Positions 1 to 12,800 of a DNA stretch of 64,000 nt are shown here, piece after piece; position 1 is the stretch's first letter; each line of letters begins with the position of its first letter. Source of the stretch: Mercurialis annua. Lineage: Eukaryota > Streptophyta > Magnoliopsida > Malpighiales > Euphorbiaceae. Location: positions 20,211,701 to 20,275,700 of the forward strand of contig NC_065571.1 of NCBI RefSeq assembly GCF_937616625.2, in the 5' to 3' direction. The translations under genes were made by a program, and so were the position numbers. The notes below the pieces were generated by a model that had not been told where the DNA came from, made no database searches, and worked only from the letters and a program-made list of their open reading frames with translations.

Positions 1-3000
1 GTGTACAAACATTACGAAACAAATCCAAACGTTTAACCTTTTTAGCAATTTTAGACAACGTTTAAAACGTTACAAAACCGATCCAAATGTTTAAAACATT
101 ACGAAATAGATCCTATGGTTTCCTCTTTTTAGCAATTTAAGTCAAACATTTAAAACGTTACGAAACAAATCCAAACTTTTCACCTTTCTAGTGATTTGAC
201 CCAAACGTTTAAAATGTTACTAAACAAATCCTAACGTTTCCCCTTTTTAGCGATTTAAGCCAAACGTTTAAAACGTTACGAAAAAAATCCTAAACATTTT
301 TAGCAATTTAAGTCATACATTTAAAACGTTACAAAACCAGTTCTGTCATTTAAAACGTTATGAAACAAATCCTAACGTTTCACCTTTTTAGAGTTCTAAT
401 CCAAACGTTTATAACGTTACGAAACAAATCCTAATGTTTCATCTTATTAGCAATTTAAGCCAAAGGTTTAAAACGTTACGAAACAAATCCTAACATTTCA
501 CCTTTTTAGCGATTCAGGCCAAACGTTTAAAATGTTACAAAACAAATCCTAACGTTTCACCTTTTTAGCAATTTAAGCCAACTGTTTAAAACGTTACGAC
601 ACAAATCCAAGCGTTTAAAACGTTACAAAACAAATCCCGGGCGTTTCACTTTTTAGCGATTTAAGCCAAACATTTAAAACGTTACAAAAGAAATCCAAAC
701 GTTTTACCTTTTAAGCGATTTAAGCCAAACGTTTAATATGTTACGAAACAAATACAGACGTTTAAAACGTTACGAAACAAATCCTAATGTTTCACCTTTT
801 TAGCGATTTAAGCCAAACATTTCCAAACGTTGCAAAACATATCCAAACCTTTCACATTTTTAGCGATTTAAGCCAAAAGTTTAAAACGTTACAAAACCAA
901 TCCAAGCGTTTAAAACATTACGAAACAAATCCAAACGTTTCACCTTTTTCGTGATTTAAGCCAAACTTTTACAAACGTTACGAAACCAAAAACTTTACCA
1001 AACAAAACCCAACGTTTCACCTTTTTAGCGATTTATGACACACGTTTCAAACATTACGAAACCAATCCATATGTTTAACACGTTACGAAACAAATCCAAA
1101 CGTTTCACCTTTTTATCGATTTAAGCCAAACGTTTAAAACGTTAAGAAACAAATCCTAACGCTTCACCCTTTTGTAATTTAAACCAAACGTTCAAAAACT
1201 TACGAAACAAATCCTAACTTTTCACCTTTTTAGCGATTTAAGTCTAACGTTTACAAACGTTACGAAACAAATCCTAACATTTCACCTTTTTAGTTATTTA
1301 AGCCAAACGTTTAAAACGCTATGAAACCAATCCAAACGTTTAAAACGTTACAAAACAAATCCAAACGGTTCACCTTTTTAGAGATTTAAGAAAAACATTT
1401 ACAAACATTACGAAAGAAATCCAAATGTTTCACCTTTTTAGCTGTTTAAGCCAAACATTTAAAACGTTACGAAACCAATCCAAACATTTCCACTTTTTAG
1501 TGATTTAAGCCAAATGTTTAAAACGTTACGAAATCAATCCAAACGTTTAAAGCATTACGAAAAAAATCCAAATGTTTCACCTTTTTAGCGATTGAAGCCA
1601 AACGTTTACAAACATTAGAAATCCAAACATTTCACCTTTTTAGCGATATTAGCCAAGATTTAAAACATTATGAAACCAATCCAATTTAAAACGTTAAGAA
1701 ACAAATCCTAGCGTTTCACCTTTTTAGCGATTTATGCCAAACGGTTTACAAAGGTTACAAAATAAATCCAAGCGTTTCACCTTTTTAGCGATATAAGCCA
1801 AACGATTAAAATGTTATGAAACCAATCCAAACGTTTAAAAAGTTATGAAATAAATCCTAACGTTTCACCTTTTTAGCGATTTAAGCCAAACGTTTAAAAC
1901 TTTTGGAAACAAATCCTAATGTTTCACCTTTTTAGTGATTTAAGCCAAACCTTTAAAACGTTACGAACCAAATCCTAACGTTTCACCTTTTTAGCGATTT
2001 AAGCCAAACGTATACAAACGTTACAAAACAAATCCAAACGTTTCACCTTATTAGTGATTTAACCCAAACGTTTAAAAAGTTACGAAACCAATCCAAACGT
2101 TTAAAACGTTACAAAACAAATCCAAACGTTTCCCCTTTTTAGCGATTTAAGCCAAACGTTTACAAATGTTATGAAACAAATCCTAACGTTTCACCTTTTT
2201 AGAGATTTAAGCCAAACTTTTTAAAACGTTACGAAACAAATCTAATCCTTTAAAACGTTACGAAACAAATCCAAACGTTTCAGCTTATTAGCGATTTAGG
2301 CCAAACATTTAAAACGTTACGAAACAAATCCTAATTTTTTTCCCTTTCAGCGATTTAAGCCAAATGTTTAAAATGATACGAAACAAATCCTAACGTTTCA
2401 CTTTTTTAGCAATATAAGCCAAACGTTTAAAACGTTACGACACAAATCTAAACGTTTTAAACGTTAGGAAAAAAATCCCTAACGTTTTACTTTTCAGAAT
2501 TTTTAAGCCAAACGTTTAACACGTTAAAAAACAAATACAAAAGTTTTACATTTTTAGAGAATTAAGCCAAACTTTTATATGTACCGAAACAAATCAATAC
2601 GTTTAAAACGTTATGAAACAAATCCTAATATTGCACCTTTTTAGCGATTTAAGCCGAATATTTAAATTGTTACAAAACAAATACAAATGTTTCTCCTTTT
2701 TAGCGATTTAAGCCAAACGTTTCACATTTTTAGCAATTTAAGCCAAACATTTAAAACGTTGCGAAACTAATACAGACGCTTAAAACGTTACGAAACAATT
2801 CGAAATGTTTCCCATTTTAGCGATTTAAGCCAAACGTTTACAATCATTACGAAACAAATCAAAACGTTTCCCCTTTTTAGCGATTTAAGCCAAACGTTTA
2901 AACGGTACGAAACCAATGCAAACGTTTAAAACGTTACGAAACCAATCCCAACGTTTCACCTTTTTAGCAATTTAAGCAAAACGTTTACAGACATTATGAA

Positions 3001-6000
3001 ACGAATCCAATCGTTCCCTATTTAAGAGATTCAAGCCAAACGTTTACAAACGTTACGAAACAAATCCAAACGTTTCCCCTTTTTAGCGATTTAAGCCATA
3101 CGTTTAGAACTTTATGAAACCAATCCAAACGTTTTAAACGTTACGAAACAAATCTAAACTTTTCACCTTTTTAGTGATTTAAGCCAAACATTTGAACATT
3201 ACGTAACAAATCCAAACGTTTCACCACTTTAGCGATTTAAGCCAAACGTTTACAAACGTTAAGAAACAAATCCTAACGTTTCACCTTTTTAGCTATTTAA
3301 GCCAAACGTTTAAAATGTTACGAAACCAATCAAAACGTATAAAATGTTACAAAACAAATCCAAACGTTTCACCTTTCTAGAGATTTAAACTAAACGTTTG
3401 CAAACGTTACGAAACTAATCAAAACTTTTCACCTTTTTAGCGATTTAAGCGAAACGTTAAAAACATTATGAAACCAATCCAAACGCTTAACATGTTACGA
3501 AACAAATCCAAATGTTTCACGTTTTTAGTGATTTAATCCAAACGTTTAAAAAGGTTACGAAGCAAATCCAAATGTTTCAATTTTTTAGCGGTTTAGGCCA
3601 AATGTTTAAAACGTTACGAAACCAATCCAAACGTTTATAACGTTACAAAACAAATCAGAATATTTCACCTTTTTAGTGATATAAGCCAAACAAAACGTTA
3701 CGAAACAAATCCTAACGTTTCACCAATTTAACGATTTAAGCCAAACGTTTACAAACTTGACAAAACAAATCCTCACATTTAACCTTTTTAGCTATTGAAG
3801 CCAAACGTTTAAAATTTACAAAACCAATCCAATCGTTTAAAACGTACGAAACAAATCCAAACGTTTCACCTTTTTAGCGATTTAAACCAAACGTTTAAAA
3901 CGTTATGAAACAAATCCTAACGTATCACCTTTTTAGCGATTTAAGCTAAACGTTGAAAACGTTACAAAACAAAACCCAACTTTTCACATTTTTAGCGATT
4001 TAAGCCAAACGTTTACAAATGTTACGAAACAAATCCTAACTTTTAACCTATTTAGCGATTTAAGCCAAATGTTTAAAACGTTATGAAACCAATCCAAACG
4101 TTTAAAATGTTACGAAACAAATCCTAACTTTTAACCTTTTTAGCGATTTAAGCCAAATGTTTAAAACGTTATGAAACCAATCCAAACGTTTAAAATGTTA
4201 CGAAAAAAATCCAAATGTATCACCTTTTTAGCGATTTAAGCCAAACGTTAAAAATGATACGAAACCAATCCAAACGTTTAAAACGTTACGAAACCAATCC
4301 CAACGTTTCACCTTTTTAGCAATTTAAACAAAACGTTTACAGACATTACGAAACGAATCCAATCGTTTCCCAAATTAAGAGATTTATGCAAAACGTTTAC
4401 AAACATTACATAACAAATCCAAACGTTTTACCTTTTTAGCGATTTAAGCCATACGTTTAAAACTTTACGAAACCAATCCAAACGTTTAAAACGTTACGAA
4501 ACAAATCCAAACATTTCACCTTTTTAGCGATTTAAGACAAACGTTTGAAACATTACGTAGCAAATCCAAACTATCACCAATTTAGCGATTCAAGCGAAAC
4601 GTTTACAAACGTTAATGTATCACCTTTTTAGCTATTTAAGCCAATCGTTTAAAATGTTACAAAACCAATCAAAACGTTTAAAACGTTACGAAACAAATCC
4701 AAATGTTTCATCTTTCTATAGATTTAAGCTAAACATTTGCAAACGTTACGAAACAAATAAAAACGTTTCACCTTTTTAGCGATTTACGCTAAACGCTAAA
4801 AACATTATGAAACCAATGCAAAAGCTTAACACGTTATGAAACAACTCCAAACGTTTCCCCTTTTTAGTGATTTAAGCCAAACGTTTAAAAAAGTTACGAA
4901 ACAAATCCAAATGTTTCAATTTTTTAGCGATATAAGCCAAATATTTAAAACGTTACGAAACCAATCCAAACGTTTAAAACGTTACGAAACAAATCAAAAC
5001 GGTTCACCTTTTTAGCGATTTAAGCCAAACATTTAAAACGTTACAAAACAAATCCTAATGTTTCACCAATTTAACGAATTGAGCCAAACGTTTATAAACG
5101 TGACAAACAAATCCTCATGTTTCACCTTTTTAAATATTGAAGTCAGACGATTAAAATGTTACAAAACCAATCCAATCATTTTAAACGTACGAAAGAAATC
5201 CAAACGTTTCACCTTTTTAGCGATTTAAGCCAAACATTTAAAACGTTACAAAACAAATCCTAACGTGTCACCTTTTTAGCGATATACGCCAAATGTTCAA
5301 ATCGTTATGAAACAAAACACAACTTTTCACATTTTTAGCGATTTAAGCCAAACGTTTACAAATGTTACGAAACAAATATTAACGTTTAACCTTTTTTGCG
5401 ATTTAAGCCAAACGTTTAAAACGTTATGAAACCAATCCAAAAGTTTAAAACGTTACGAAACAAATCCAAACATTTCACCTTTTTAGAGATTTAAGTCAAT
5501 CGTTTACAAACATTACGAAACAAATCCAAGCATTTCACCTTTTTACCTATTTAAGCCAAACGTTTAAAATGTTACGGAAAAAATCCTAACGTTTCACCTT
5601 TTTAGCGCTTAAATCCAAACGTTTACACCATTACGGAACCAATCCAAACGGTTAAATCTTTACGAAACAAATCCTAATGTTTCACCATTTTAGCGATTTA
5701 AGCCAAACATTCAAAACGTTTCGAAACAAATCCAAACATTTGACCTCTTTAGCGATTTAAGCCAAACGTTTAAAACGTTACGAAATCAATTTAAACGTTT
5801 CGAAATAAAGACAAACGTTTCCCTTTTTAGCGATTTAAGCAAAACGTTTATTATCATTGCGAAACAAATCCAAACGTTTCACCTTTTTAGCGATTCAAGC
5901 CGAATGTTTAAAACGTTATGAAACCAATCCAAACGTTTAAAACGTTACGAAACAAATCCTAACGTTTCACCTTTTTAGCGATTTAAGCCAAACATTTCCA

Positions 6001-9000
6001 AACGTTGCAAAACATATCAAAACCTTTCACATTTTTAGCGATTTAAGCCAAATGTTTAAAACGTTACAAAACCAATCCAAGCGTTTAAAACGTTACGAAA
6101 CAAATCCAAACGTTTCACCTTTTTAGTGATTTAAGCCAAACTTTTACAAACGTTACGAAACCAAAAACGTTACCAAACAAAACCCAACGTTTAACCTTTT
6201 TAGGGATTTAAGACAAACGTTTCAAACGTTACAAAACCAATCCATATGTTTAACACGTTACGAAACAAATCCAAACGTTTCACCTTTTTATCGATTTAAG
6301 CCAAACGTTTAAAACGTTAAGAAACAAATCCTAACTCTTCACGCTTTTGCAATTTAAACCAAACGTTCAAAAACTTAGGAAACAAATCCTAACTTTTCAC
6401 CTTTTTAGCGATTTAAGTCTAACGTTTACAAACGTTACGAAACAAATCCTAACATTTCACCTTTTTAGTTATTTAAGCCAAACGTTTAAAACGCTATGAA
6501 ACCAATCCAAACGTTTAAAACGTTACAAAACAAATCCAAACGGTTCACCTTTTTAGAGATTTAAGACAAACATTTACAAACATTACGAAAGAAATCCAAA
6601 TGTTTCACCTTTTTAGCTGTTTAAGCGAAACATTTAAAACGTTACGATAACAATCCAAACATTTCCACTTTTTAGTGATTTAATCCAAATGTTTAAAACG
6701 TTACGAAATCAAACCAAACGTTTAAAACATTACAAAAAAAATCCAAATGTTTCACCTTTTTAGCGATTGAAGCCAAACGTTTACAAACATTACGAAAGAA
6801 ATCCAAACATTTCACCTTTTTAGCGATATAAGCAAAGATTTGAAACATTATGAAACCAATCCAAAGGTTTAAAACGTTGAGAAACAAATCCTAACGTTTC
6901 ACCTTTTTAGCGATTTATGCCAAACGGTTTACAAAGGTTACAAAATAAATCTAAGCGTTCCACCTTTTTAGCGATATAAGCCAAACGATTAAAATGTTAT
7001 GAAACCAATCCAAACGTTTAAAAAGTTATCAAATAAATCCTAACGTCTCACCTTTTTAGCGATTTAAGCCAAACGTTTAAAACTTAGGAAACAAATCCTA
7101 ACGTTTCACCTTTTTAGTGATTTAAGCACAACGTTTAAAACGTTACGAAACAAGTCCTAACGTTTCACCTTTTTAGCGATTTAAGCCAAACGTTTACATA
7201 CGTTACGAAACAAATCCAAACATTTCACCTTATTAGTAATTTAAGCCAAACGTTTAAAAAGTTACGAAACCAATCCAAACGTTTAAAACGTTACAAAACA
7301 AATCCAAACGTTTCACCTTTTTAGCGATTTAAGCCAAACGTTTACAAATCTTATGAAACAAATCCTAACGTTTCACCTTTTTAGAGATTTAAGCCAAACT
7401 TTTCAAAACATTACGAAACAAATCTAATCCTTTAAAACGTTACGAAACAAATCCAAACGTTTCAGCTTATTAGCGATTTAAGCCAAACATTTAAAACGTT
7501 ACGAAACAAATCCTAATTTTTCCCCTTTTAGTGATTTAAGCCAAATGTTTAAAATGATACGAAACAAATCCTAACGTTTCACCTTTTTAGCAATATAAGC
7601 CAAACGTTTAAAACGTTACGACACAAATCCAAACGTTTAAAATGTTACGAAAAAAATCCTTAACGCTTCACTTTTTAGAGTTTTTAAGCCAAACGTTTCA
7701 CACGTTAAAAAACAAATACAAAAGTTTTACATTTTTAGCGATTTAAGAAAAAAAATTATATGTTACGAAATAAATCAAAACGTTTAAAACATTATGAAAC
7801 AAATCCTAATGTTGCACCTTTTTAGTGATTTAAGCCGAACATTTAAATTGTTACAAAACAAATACAAACGTTTCTCCTTTTTAGCGATTTAAGCCAAACG
7901 TTTCACATTTTTAGCAATTTAAGCCAAACATTTAAAACGTTGCAAAACTAATACAGACGCTTAAAACGTTACGAAACAATTCGAAATGTTTCCCATTTTA
8001 GCGATTTAAGCCAAACGTTTACAATCATTACGAAACAAATCCAAACGTTTCCCCTTTTTAGCGATTTAAGCCAAACGTTTAAACGGTACGAAACCAATCC
8101 AAACATTTAAAACGTTACAAAACCAATCCCAACGTTTCACCTTTTTAGCAATTTAAGCAAAACGTTTACAGACATTATGAAACGAATCCAATCGTTCCCA
8201 ATTTAAGAGATTTAAGCCAAACGTTTACAAACGTTGCGAAACAAATCCAAACGTTTCACCTTTTTAGCGATTTAAGCCATACATTTAGAACTTTACGAAA
8301 CCAATCCAAACGTTTAAAACATTACGAAACAAATCTAAACTTTTCACCTTTTTAGTGATTTAAGCCAAACGTTTAAAACATTACGTCACAAATTCAAACG
8401 TTTCACTAATTTAGCGATTTAAGCCAAACGTTTACAAACGTTAAGAAACAAATCCTAACGTTTCACCTTTTTAGCTATTTAAGCCAAACGTTTAAAATGT
8501 TACGAAACCAATCAAAACGTATAAAAAGTTACGAAACAAATCCAAACGTTTCACCTTTCTAGAGATTTAAACTAAACGTTTGCAAACGTTACGAAACAAA
8601 TCAAAACTTTTCACATTTTTAGCGATTTAAGCGAAACGTTAAAAACATTATGAAACCAATCCAAACGCTTAACATGTTATGAAATAAATCCAAACGATTC
8701 CCCTTTTTAGTGATTTAAGCCAAACGTTTAAAAAAGTTACGAAACAAATCCAAATGTTTCAATTTTTTAGCGATTTAGGCCAAATGTTTAAAAAGTTACA
8801 AAACCAATCCAAACGTTTATAACGTTACAAAACAAATCAAAATATTTCACCTTTTTAGTGATATAAGCCAAACAAAACATTACGAAACAAATCTTAACGT
8901 TTCACCAATTTAACGATTTAAGCCAAACTATTACAAACTTGACAAAACAAATCCTCACATTTCACCTTTTTTGAAGCCAAACGTTTAAAACGTTACAAAA

Positions 9001-9080
9001 CCAATCCAATCGTTTTAAACGTTACAAAACAAATCCAAACATTTCACCTTTTTAGCGATTTAAACCAAACGTTTAAAACG
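1..9080. repeat. Satellite array, left block (5.2-kb higher-order structure)
   Basis: This is a head-to-tail satellite with a basic unit of about 59-60 bp. The A half has the core CACCTTTTTAGCGATTTAAG and the B half the core AAACGTTACGAAACAAATCC. Both halves begin with AAACGTTT, and an extra B half often gives units of about 89 bp. All units read in the same direction. A region beginning at 816 recurs at 5991 (offset 5175-5181 along its length), and the region from about 2941 recurs from about 4293 (offset about 1340-1352), so higher-order repeats are nested. An 88-bp unit is locally duplicated at 4027-4202. Short open frames here are chance products of the periodicity. No gene was seen. Confidence 0.97.
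9076..9080. repeat. Target-site duplication of the copia element, left copy
   Basis: AAACG matches 15007-15011. Removing the element restores continuous satellite sequence that matches the uninterrupted copy around 3890-3910. Confidence 0.95.
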
Positions 9081-9267
9081 TGTTGAAATAAGTGTGTGTG
9101 AACACACTTTAGTGTGAAAAATCCAAAATAAGGAAAGTGCATTAATTCCCACATTGGTAAGGAGTGTGACTTATCATGGGTTTATATGGAGTGGTTTACT
9201 CACTTGGGTTTGGGCCCCAAGGGGTACCCAGTTTTGTGAGTGGGTTAGGAGTTAAATCCTTACCGAT

Positions 9268-9350
9268 TTACCACACACGCGCGCGCGCGCCGTCCGTCCG
9301 GTCGGCCTGGCCTGGCCTGGTTTGGTTTGGTTGGTTGGTTCGGTTCGAGC
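9268..9350. repeat. CG dinucleotide tract and short tandem repeats in copia LTR U3
   Basis: An ACACACGCGCGCGCGC tract is followed by runs of GTCC, GGCCT, GGTTT and GGTT units. It lies about 160-240 bp upstream of the TATA box. The 3' LTR carries the same block at about 14469-14550 with a 1-base difference. Confidence 0.85.
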
Positions 9351-9509
9351 ACTAATTTTTTGTAACGTTTTTATTTGAAATTTTTTTTGCAACTAAACAT
9401 TATCCCTGAATCAGCTCCCTCACATTTAATTTTATTTGACTGATTTTATTTTAATTAAAACAGATTTCAGTTTTAATGGCTTTTAATGTTTTGTCCCCCT
9501 CAACTTTCC

Positions 9510-9517
9510 TATAAATA
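9510..9517 (+). promoter_or_regulatory. TATA box of copia 5' LTR
   Basis: TATAAATA sits in AT-rich U3 sequence and is followed by AGGCAGTCC. Transcription would be expected to start about 30 bp downstream, near 9540. The same motif is at 14710-14717 in the 3' LTR. Confidence 0.65.
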
Positions 9518-9839
9518 GAGGCAGTCCTCTCATTTGTGAAATAAACCAGAAACCAGAGCTCAGTCTTGAGTAAAGAAAAACACATCAGTGTTTATAATTC
9601 CGATCTTGAGCAATCAGAATAAGTGTTTTTGAGCTGTCATCACAGTGCAGTGGTGACAGTAGTTCGGCTATTTTATCCTGGGGACGACGTGGTTGATCGT
9701 CAGCTTTGCACCTTCGAGCTGAGCCGCGAAACGTCTAAAAGAGAGCGACCTAGTCCGCGACTCAGCCTTTTCAGAATTATAAGTTTCAACAGCAATTGTT
9801 CCAACAATTTTTAGACGTGTCCCTTAAACAATTGCTACT

Positions 9840-12800
9840 ATGAATTCTGAAGAGGTCACTGCCTTCGGTTCCACCGGCGTTGATACCAACAAACCATTCC
9901 GGTTTGAAGGTCTGCATTTCAAACGGTGGAGACAAAAAACTGAGTTCTTCTTAACAATGAAGAAAGTTGCTGCTGTGCTTACCACTGATATGCCAGTGGT
10001 TGATGAGGATGCTGCGGATGAAGAAAAAGAAAAACAAAATGCAGAAATTCAAAACTGGATGAACATGGATTACATGTGCAAAAATTTCATACTCAATGCT
10101 CTATGTGATGATCTATACGATTATTACAATAATGGAAAACCTGCAAGGGAAACTTGGCAAGCGTTGCAAAAGAAGTATGATACCGAGGAAGCGGGGACGA
10201 AAAAATATGCAGTCAGTCGCTACCTCAAGTATCAAATGACGTATGATAAGTCTGTAGAGGCGCAATCTCATGAAGTGCAGAAAATCGCTCACGAGATCAT
10301 TTCGGAAGGTATGGTACTAGACGAACAATTTCAAGTTGCTGTTTTAATTGATAAGTTGCCTCCTTCGTGGAAGGATTTTAAGAATTCTCTAAGGCATAAA
10401 ACTAAGGAATTTTCTTTGGAAAGTCTAATTACTCGACTTCGAATTGAAGAAGAGGCAAGAAAACAGGACCAGAAAGATGAAGTGCTTGTTGTATCTAACA
10501 GCACTAGAAAGTTCAGTTCTGCGGTTCTGAAGCCGAAAGGCAAAAATTTTAAGAATCAGAATCGCAATGTGAACTCAAACCAATCTGTGAACAGTAACAA
10601 AGCTAAACAGAATGGAAATCAGAATGTGAGACAGCAACCACCTGTCAGAAATGACCTGCCACAGTTTTTGTGTTTTAACTGTGGAAAACCAGGTCATATG
10701 GCACGCAAGTGTCGGAACAGACCAGGCACAGCCCCTCAGGCTAACCTGACTGAAGAGCCGTTTGTGGCTATGATCACAGAGATGATGTCTGAGATCAATC
10801 TTGTTGGTGGATCTGATGGGTGGTGGGTAGACACTGGTGCATCTCGCCATGTCTGCCATGACCGTACTATGTTTAAGACATACTCTGCTGTTGAAGACAA
10901 GAAAGTGTTGTTGGGTGACACTCACACCACTATTGTTGCTGGAATTGGAAGTGTCGAACTGAAGTTCACTTCGGGAAAGACGCTAATATTGAAGGATGTC
11001 ATGCACACTCCTATGATGCGAAAGAATCTGGTGTCTGGCTATCTTCTCAACAAGGCTGGGTTTTTTCAGACTATTGGGGGTGATGTGTATACCATCACTA
11101 AAAATGGTACTTTTGTGGGAAAGGGTTATGCTTGTGAGAATATGTTCAAAATGAATGTTGACATTAATAAAGTTTCTACTTCAGTTTACTTACTGTGTGA
11201 TTTTAATGTTTGGCATGCAAGACTCTGTCATGTTAATAAACGGATTATTAATAATATGAGTAACCTAGGATTAATTCTTAAAATGACCTTAAATGATTTT
11301 GAAAAATGTGAATTTTGCAGTCAGGCTAAAATAACAAAAACATCACATAAATCAGTAATTAGAGAATCTGAGCCTTTAGATTTAATTCATTCTGATATAT
11401 GCGAACTTGATGGAACCTTGACCAGAAATGGCAAACGTTATTTTATCACTTTTATCGATGATTGTTCTGATTTTACTTTAGTGTACTTGATGAAAAATAA
11501 GAGTGATGCACTTGACATGTTCAAGTTATTTGTTACAGAAATTGAAAATCAATTCAATAAGAAAATCAAAAGATTTCGCAGTGATAGAGGTACTGAATAT
11601 GAATCAAGCTTGTTTATAGACTTCTATAACTCGCATGGCATAGTACATGAAAGAACAGCGCCATATTCTCCTGAAATGAACGGTAAAGCCGAGAGAAAAA
11701 ATAGAACACTAACAGAAGCTGTAGTGTCTATTTTATTGAATTCAGGTGCTGCTTCTTATTGGTGGGGCGAAATCCTACTGACTGTTTGTTATGTACTCAA
11801 TAGAGTTCCTAAATCAAACAGTAAGATCTCACCTTATGAGATTTTAAAGAAAAGACAACCAAATTTGTCTTATTTGAGAACATGGGGCTGTTTAGCCTAT
11901 GTTAGGATTCCTGATCCAAAACGAATAAAATTAGCAAGTAGAGCCTATGAATGTGTGTTCATTGGGTATGCAGTCAATAGCAAGGCATACAGATTTTATG
12001 ACTTGACTGCACGAGTGATTATTGAATCCGTGGATGCTGATTTTTATGAACAGAAATTTCCTTTTAAATTAGGAAATAGTGGGGGCGAATCATCTAGTAG
12101 CATTCCTGTTGTCAGGAATAATGAGATTACAGATGATATAGAACCAGAGATCAGAAGGAGTAAAAGAGCTAGAATCTCGAAAGACTTTGGTCCAGATTTC
12201 CAAGTCTATTCTTTAGAGGAGGATCCTGCAAACCTCCAGGAAGCTCTAACTTCTTTAGATGCTGATCTTTGGCAAGAAGCCATAAATGATGAGATGGAAT
12301 CTTTGGAGTCCAATAAGACTTGGCATTTGACTGATTTACCCCCCGGTTGCAAGACCATAGGTTGTAAGTGGATTTTGAAAAAGAAAATGAAACCTGATGG
12401 CACAGTTGATAAATATAAAGCTCGACTAGTGGCTAAGGGTTATAGACAACGTGAAAACGTTGATTTCTTTGATACCTATTCACCAGTTACTAGAATAACA
12501 TCCATTAGAGTGCTGATTTTGATCGCTGCACTTTATGATTTGGTAGTACACCAAATGGATGTTAAGACCGCATTTCTGAATGGTGAATTGGAGGAAGAAA
12601 TTTACATGGACCAACCTGAAGGTTTTGTGATACATGGACAGGAACAGAAAGTGTGCAAGTTAGACAAATCCTTGTATGGTCTAAAACAGGCACCTAAGCA
12701 ATGGCATGAGAAATTTGATAATCTTGTCATCTCAAATGGCTTTAAAGTGAATGAAAGTGACAAATGTATATATTATAAATATGAGAATGAGCTTTGTACT

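Larger units (their letters stand above)
9081..9806 (+). repeat. Copia 5' LTR
   Basis: It starts with TGTTGAAATAAG and ends with TTCCAACA. An 8-bp inverted repeat (AAGTGTGT, ACACACTT) lies at 9090-9109. A CG-rich alternating tract and decaying simple repeats occupy about 9268-9350. TATAAATA at 9510-9517 is the likely promoter. A possible poly(A) signal AATAAA lies at 9540-9545, although it is very close to the presumed transcription start. Confidence 0.96.

Noticed and set aside
6693..6887. Short open frames in the satellite (also 15566, 33806, 61918)
   Set aside because: They are repeated peptides produced by the 59/60-bp period with frequent stops in neighbouring units. There is no sign of coding selection.
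1..9080. Calling the array centromeric
   Set aside because: Higher-order repeats and chromovirus insertions fit pericentromeric or centromeric DNA, but nothing in the sequence alone shows CENH3 association.
10331..10925. Minus-strand frames inside the copia polyprotein
   Set aside because: They are shadows of the intact plus-strand gag-pol frame.
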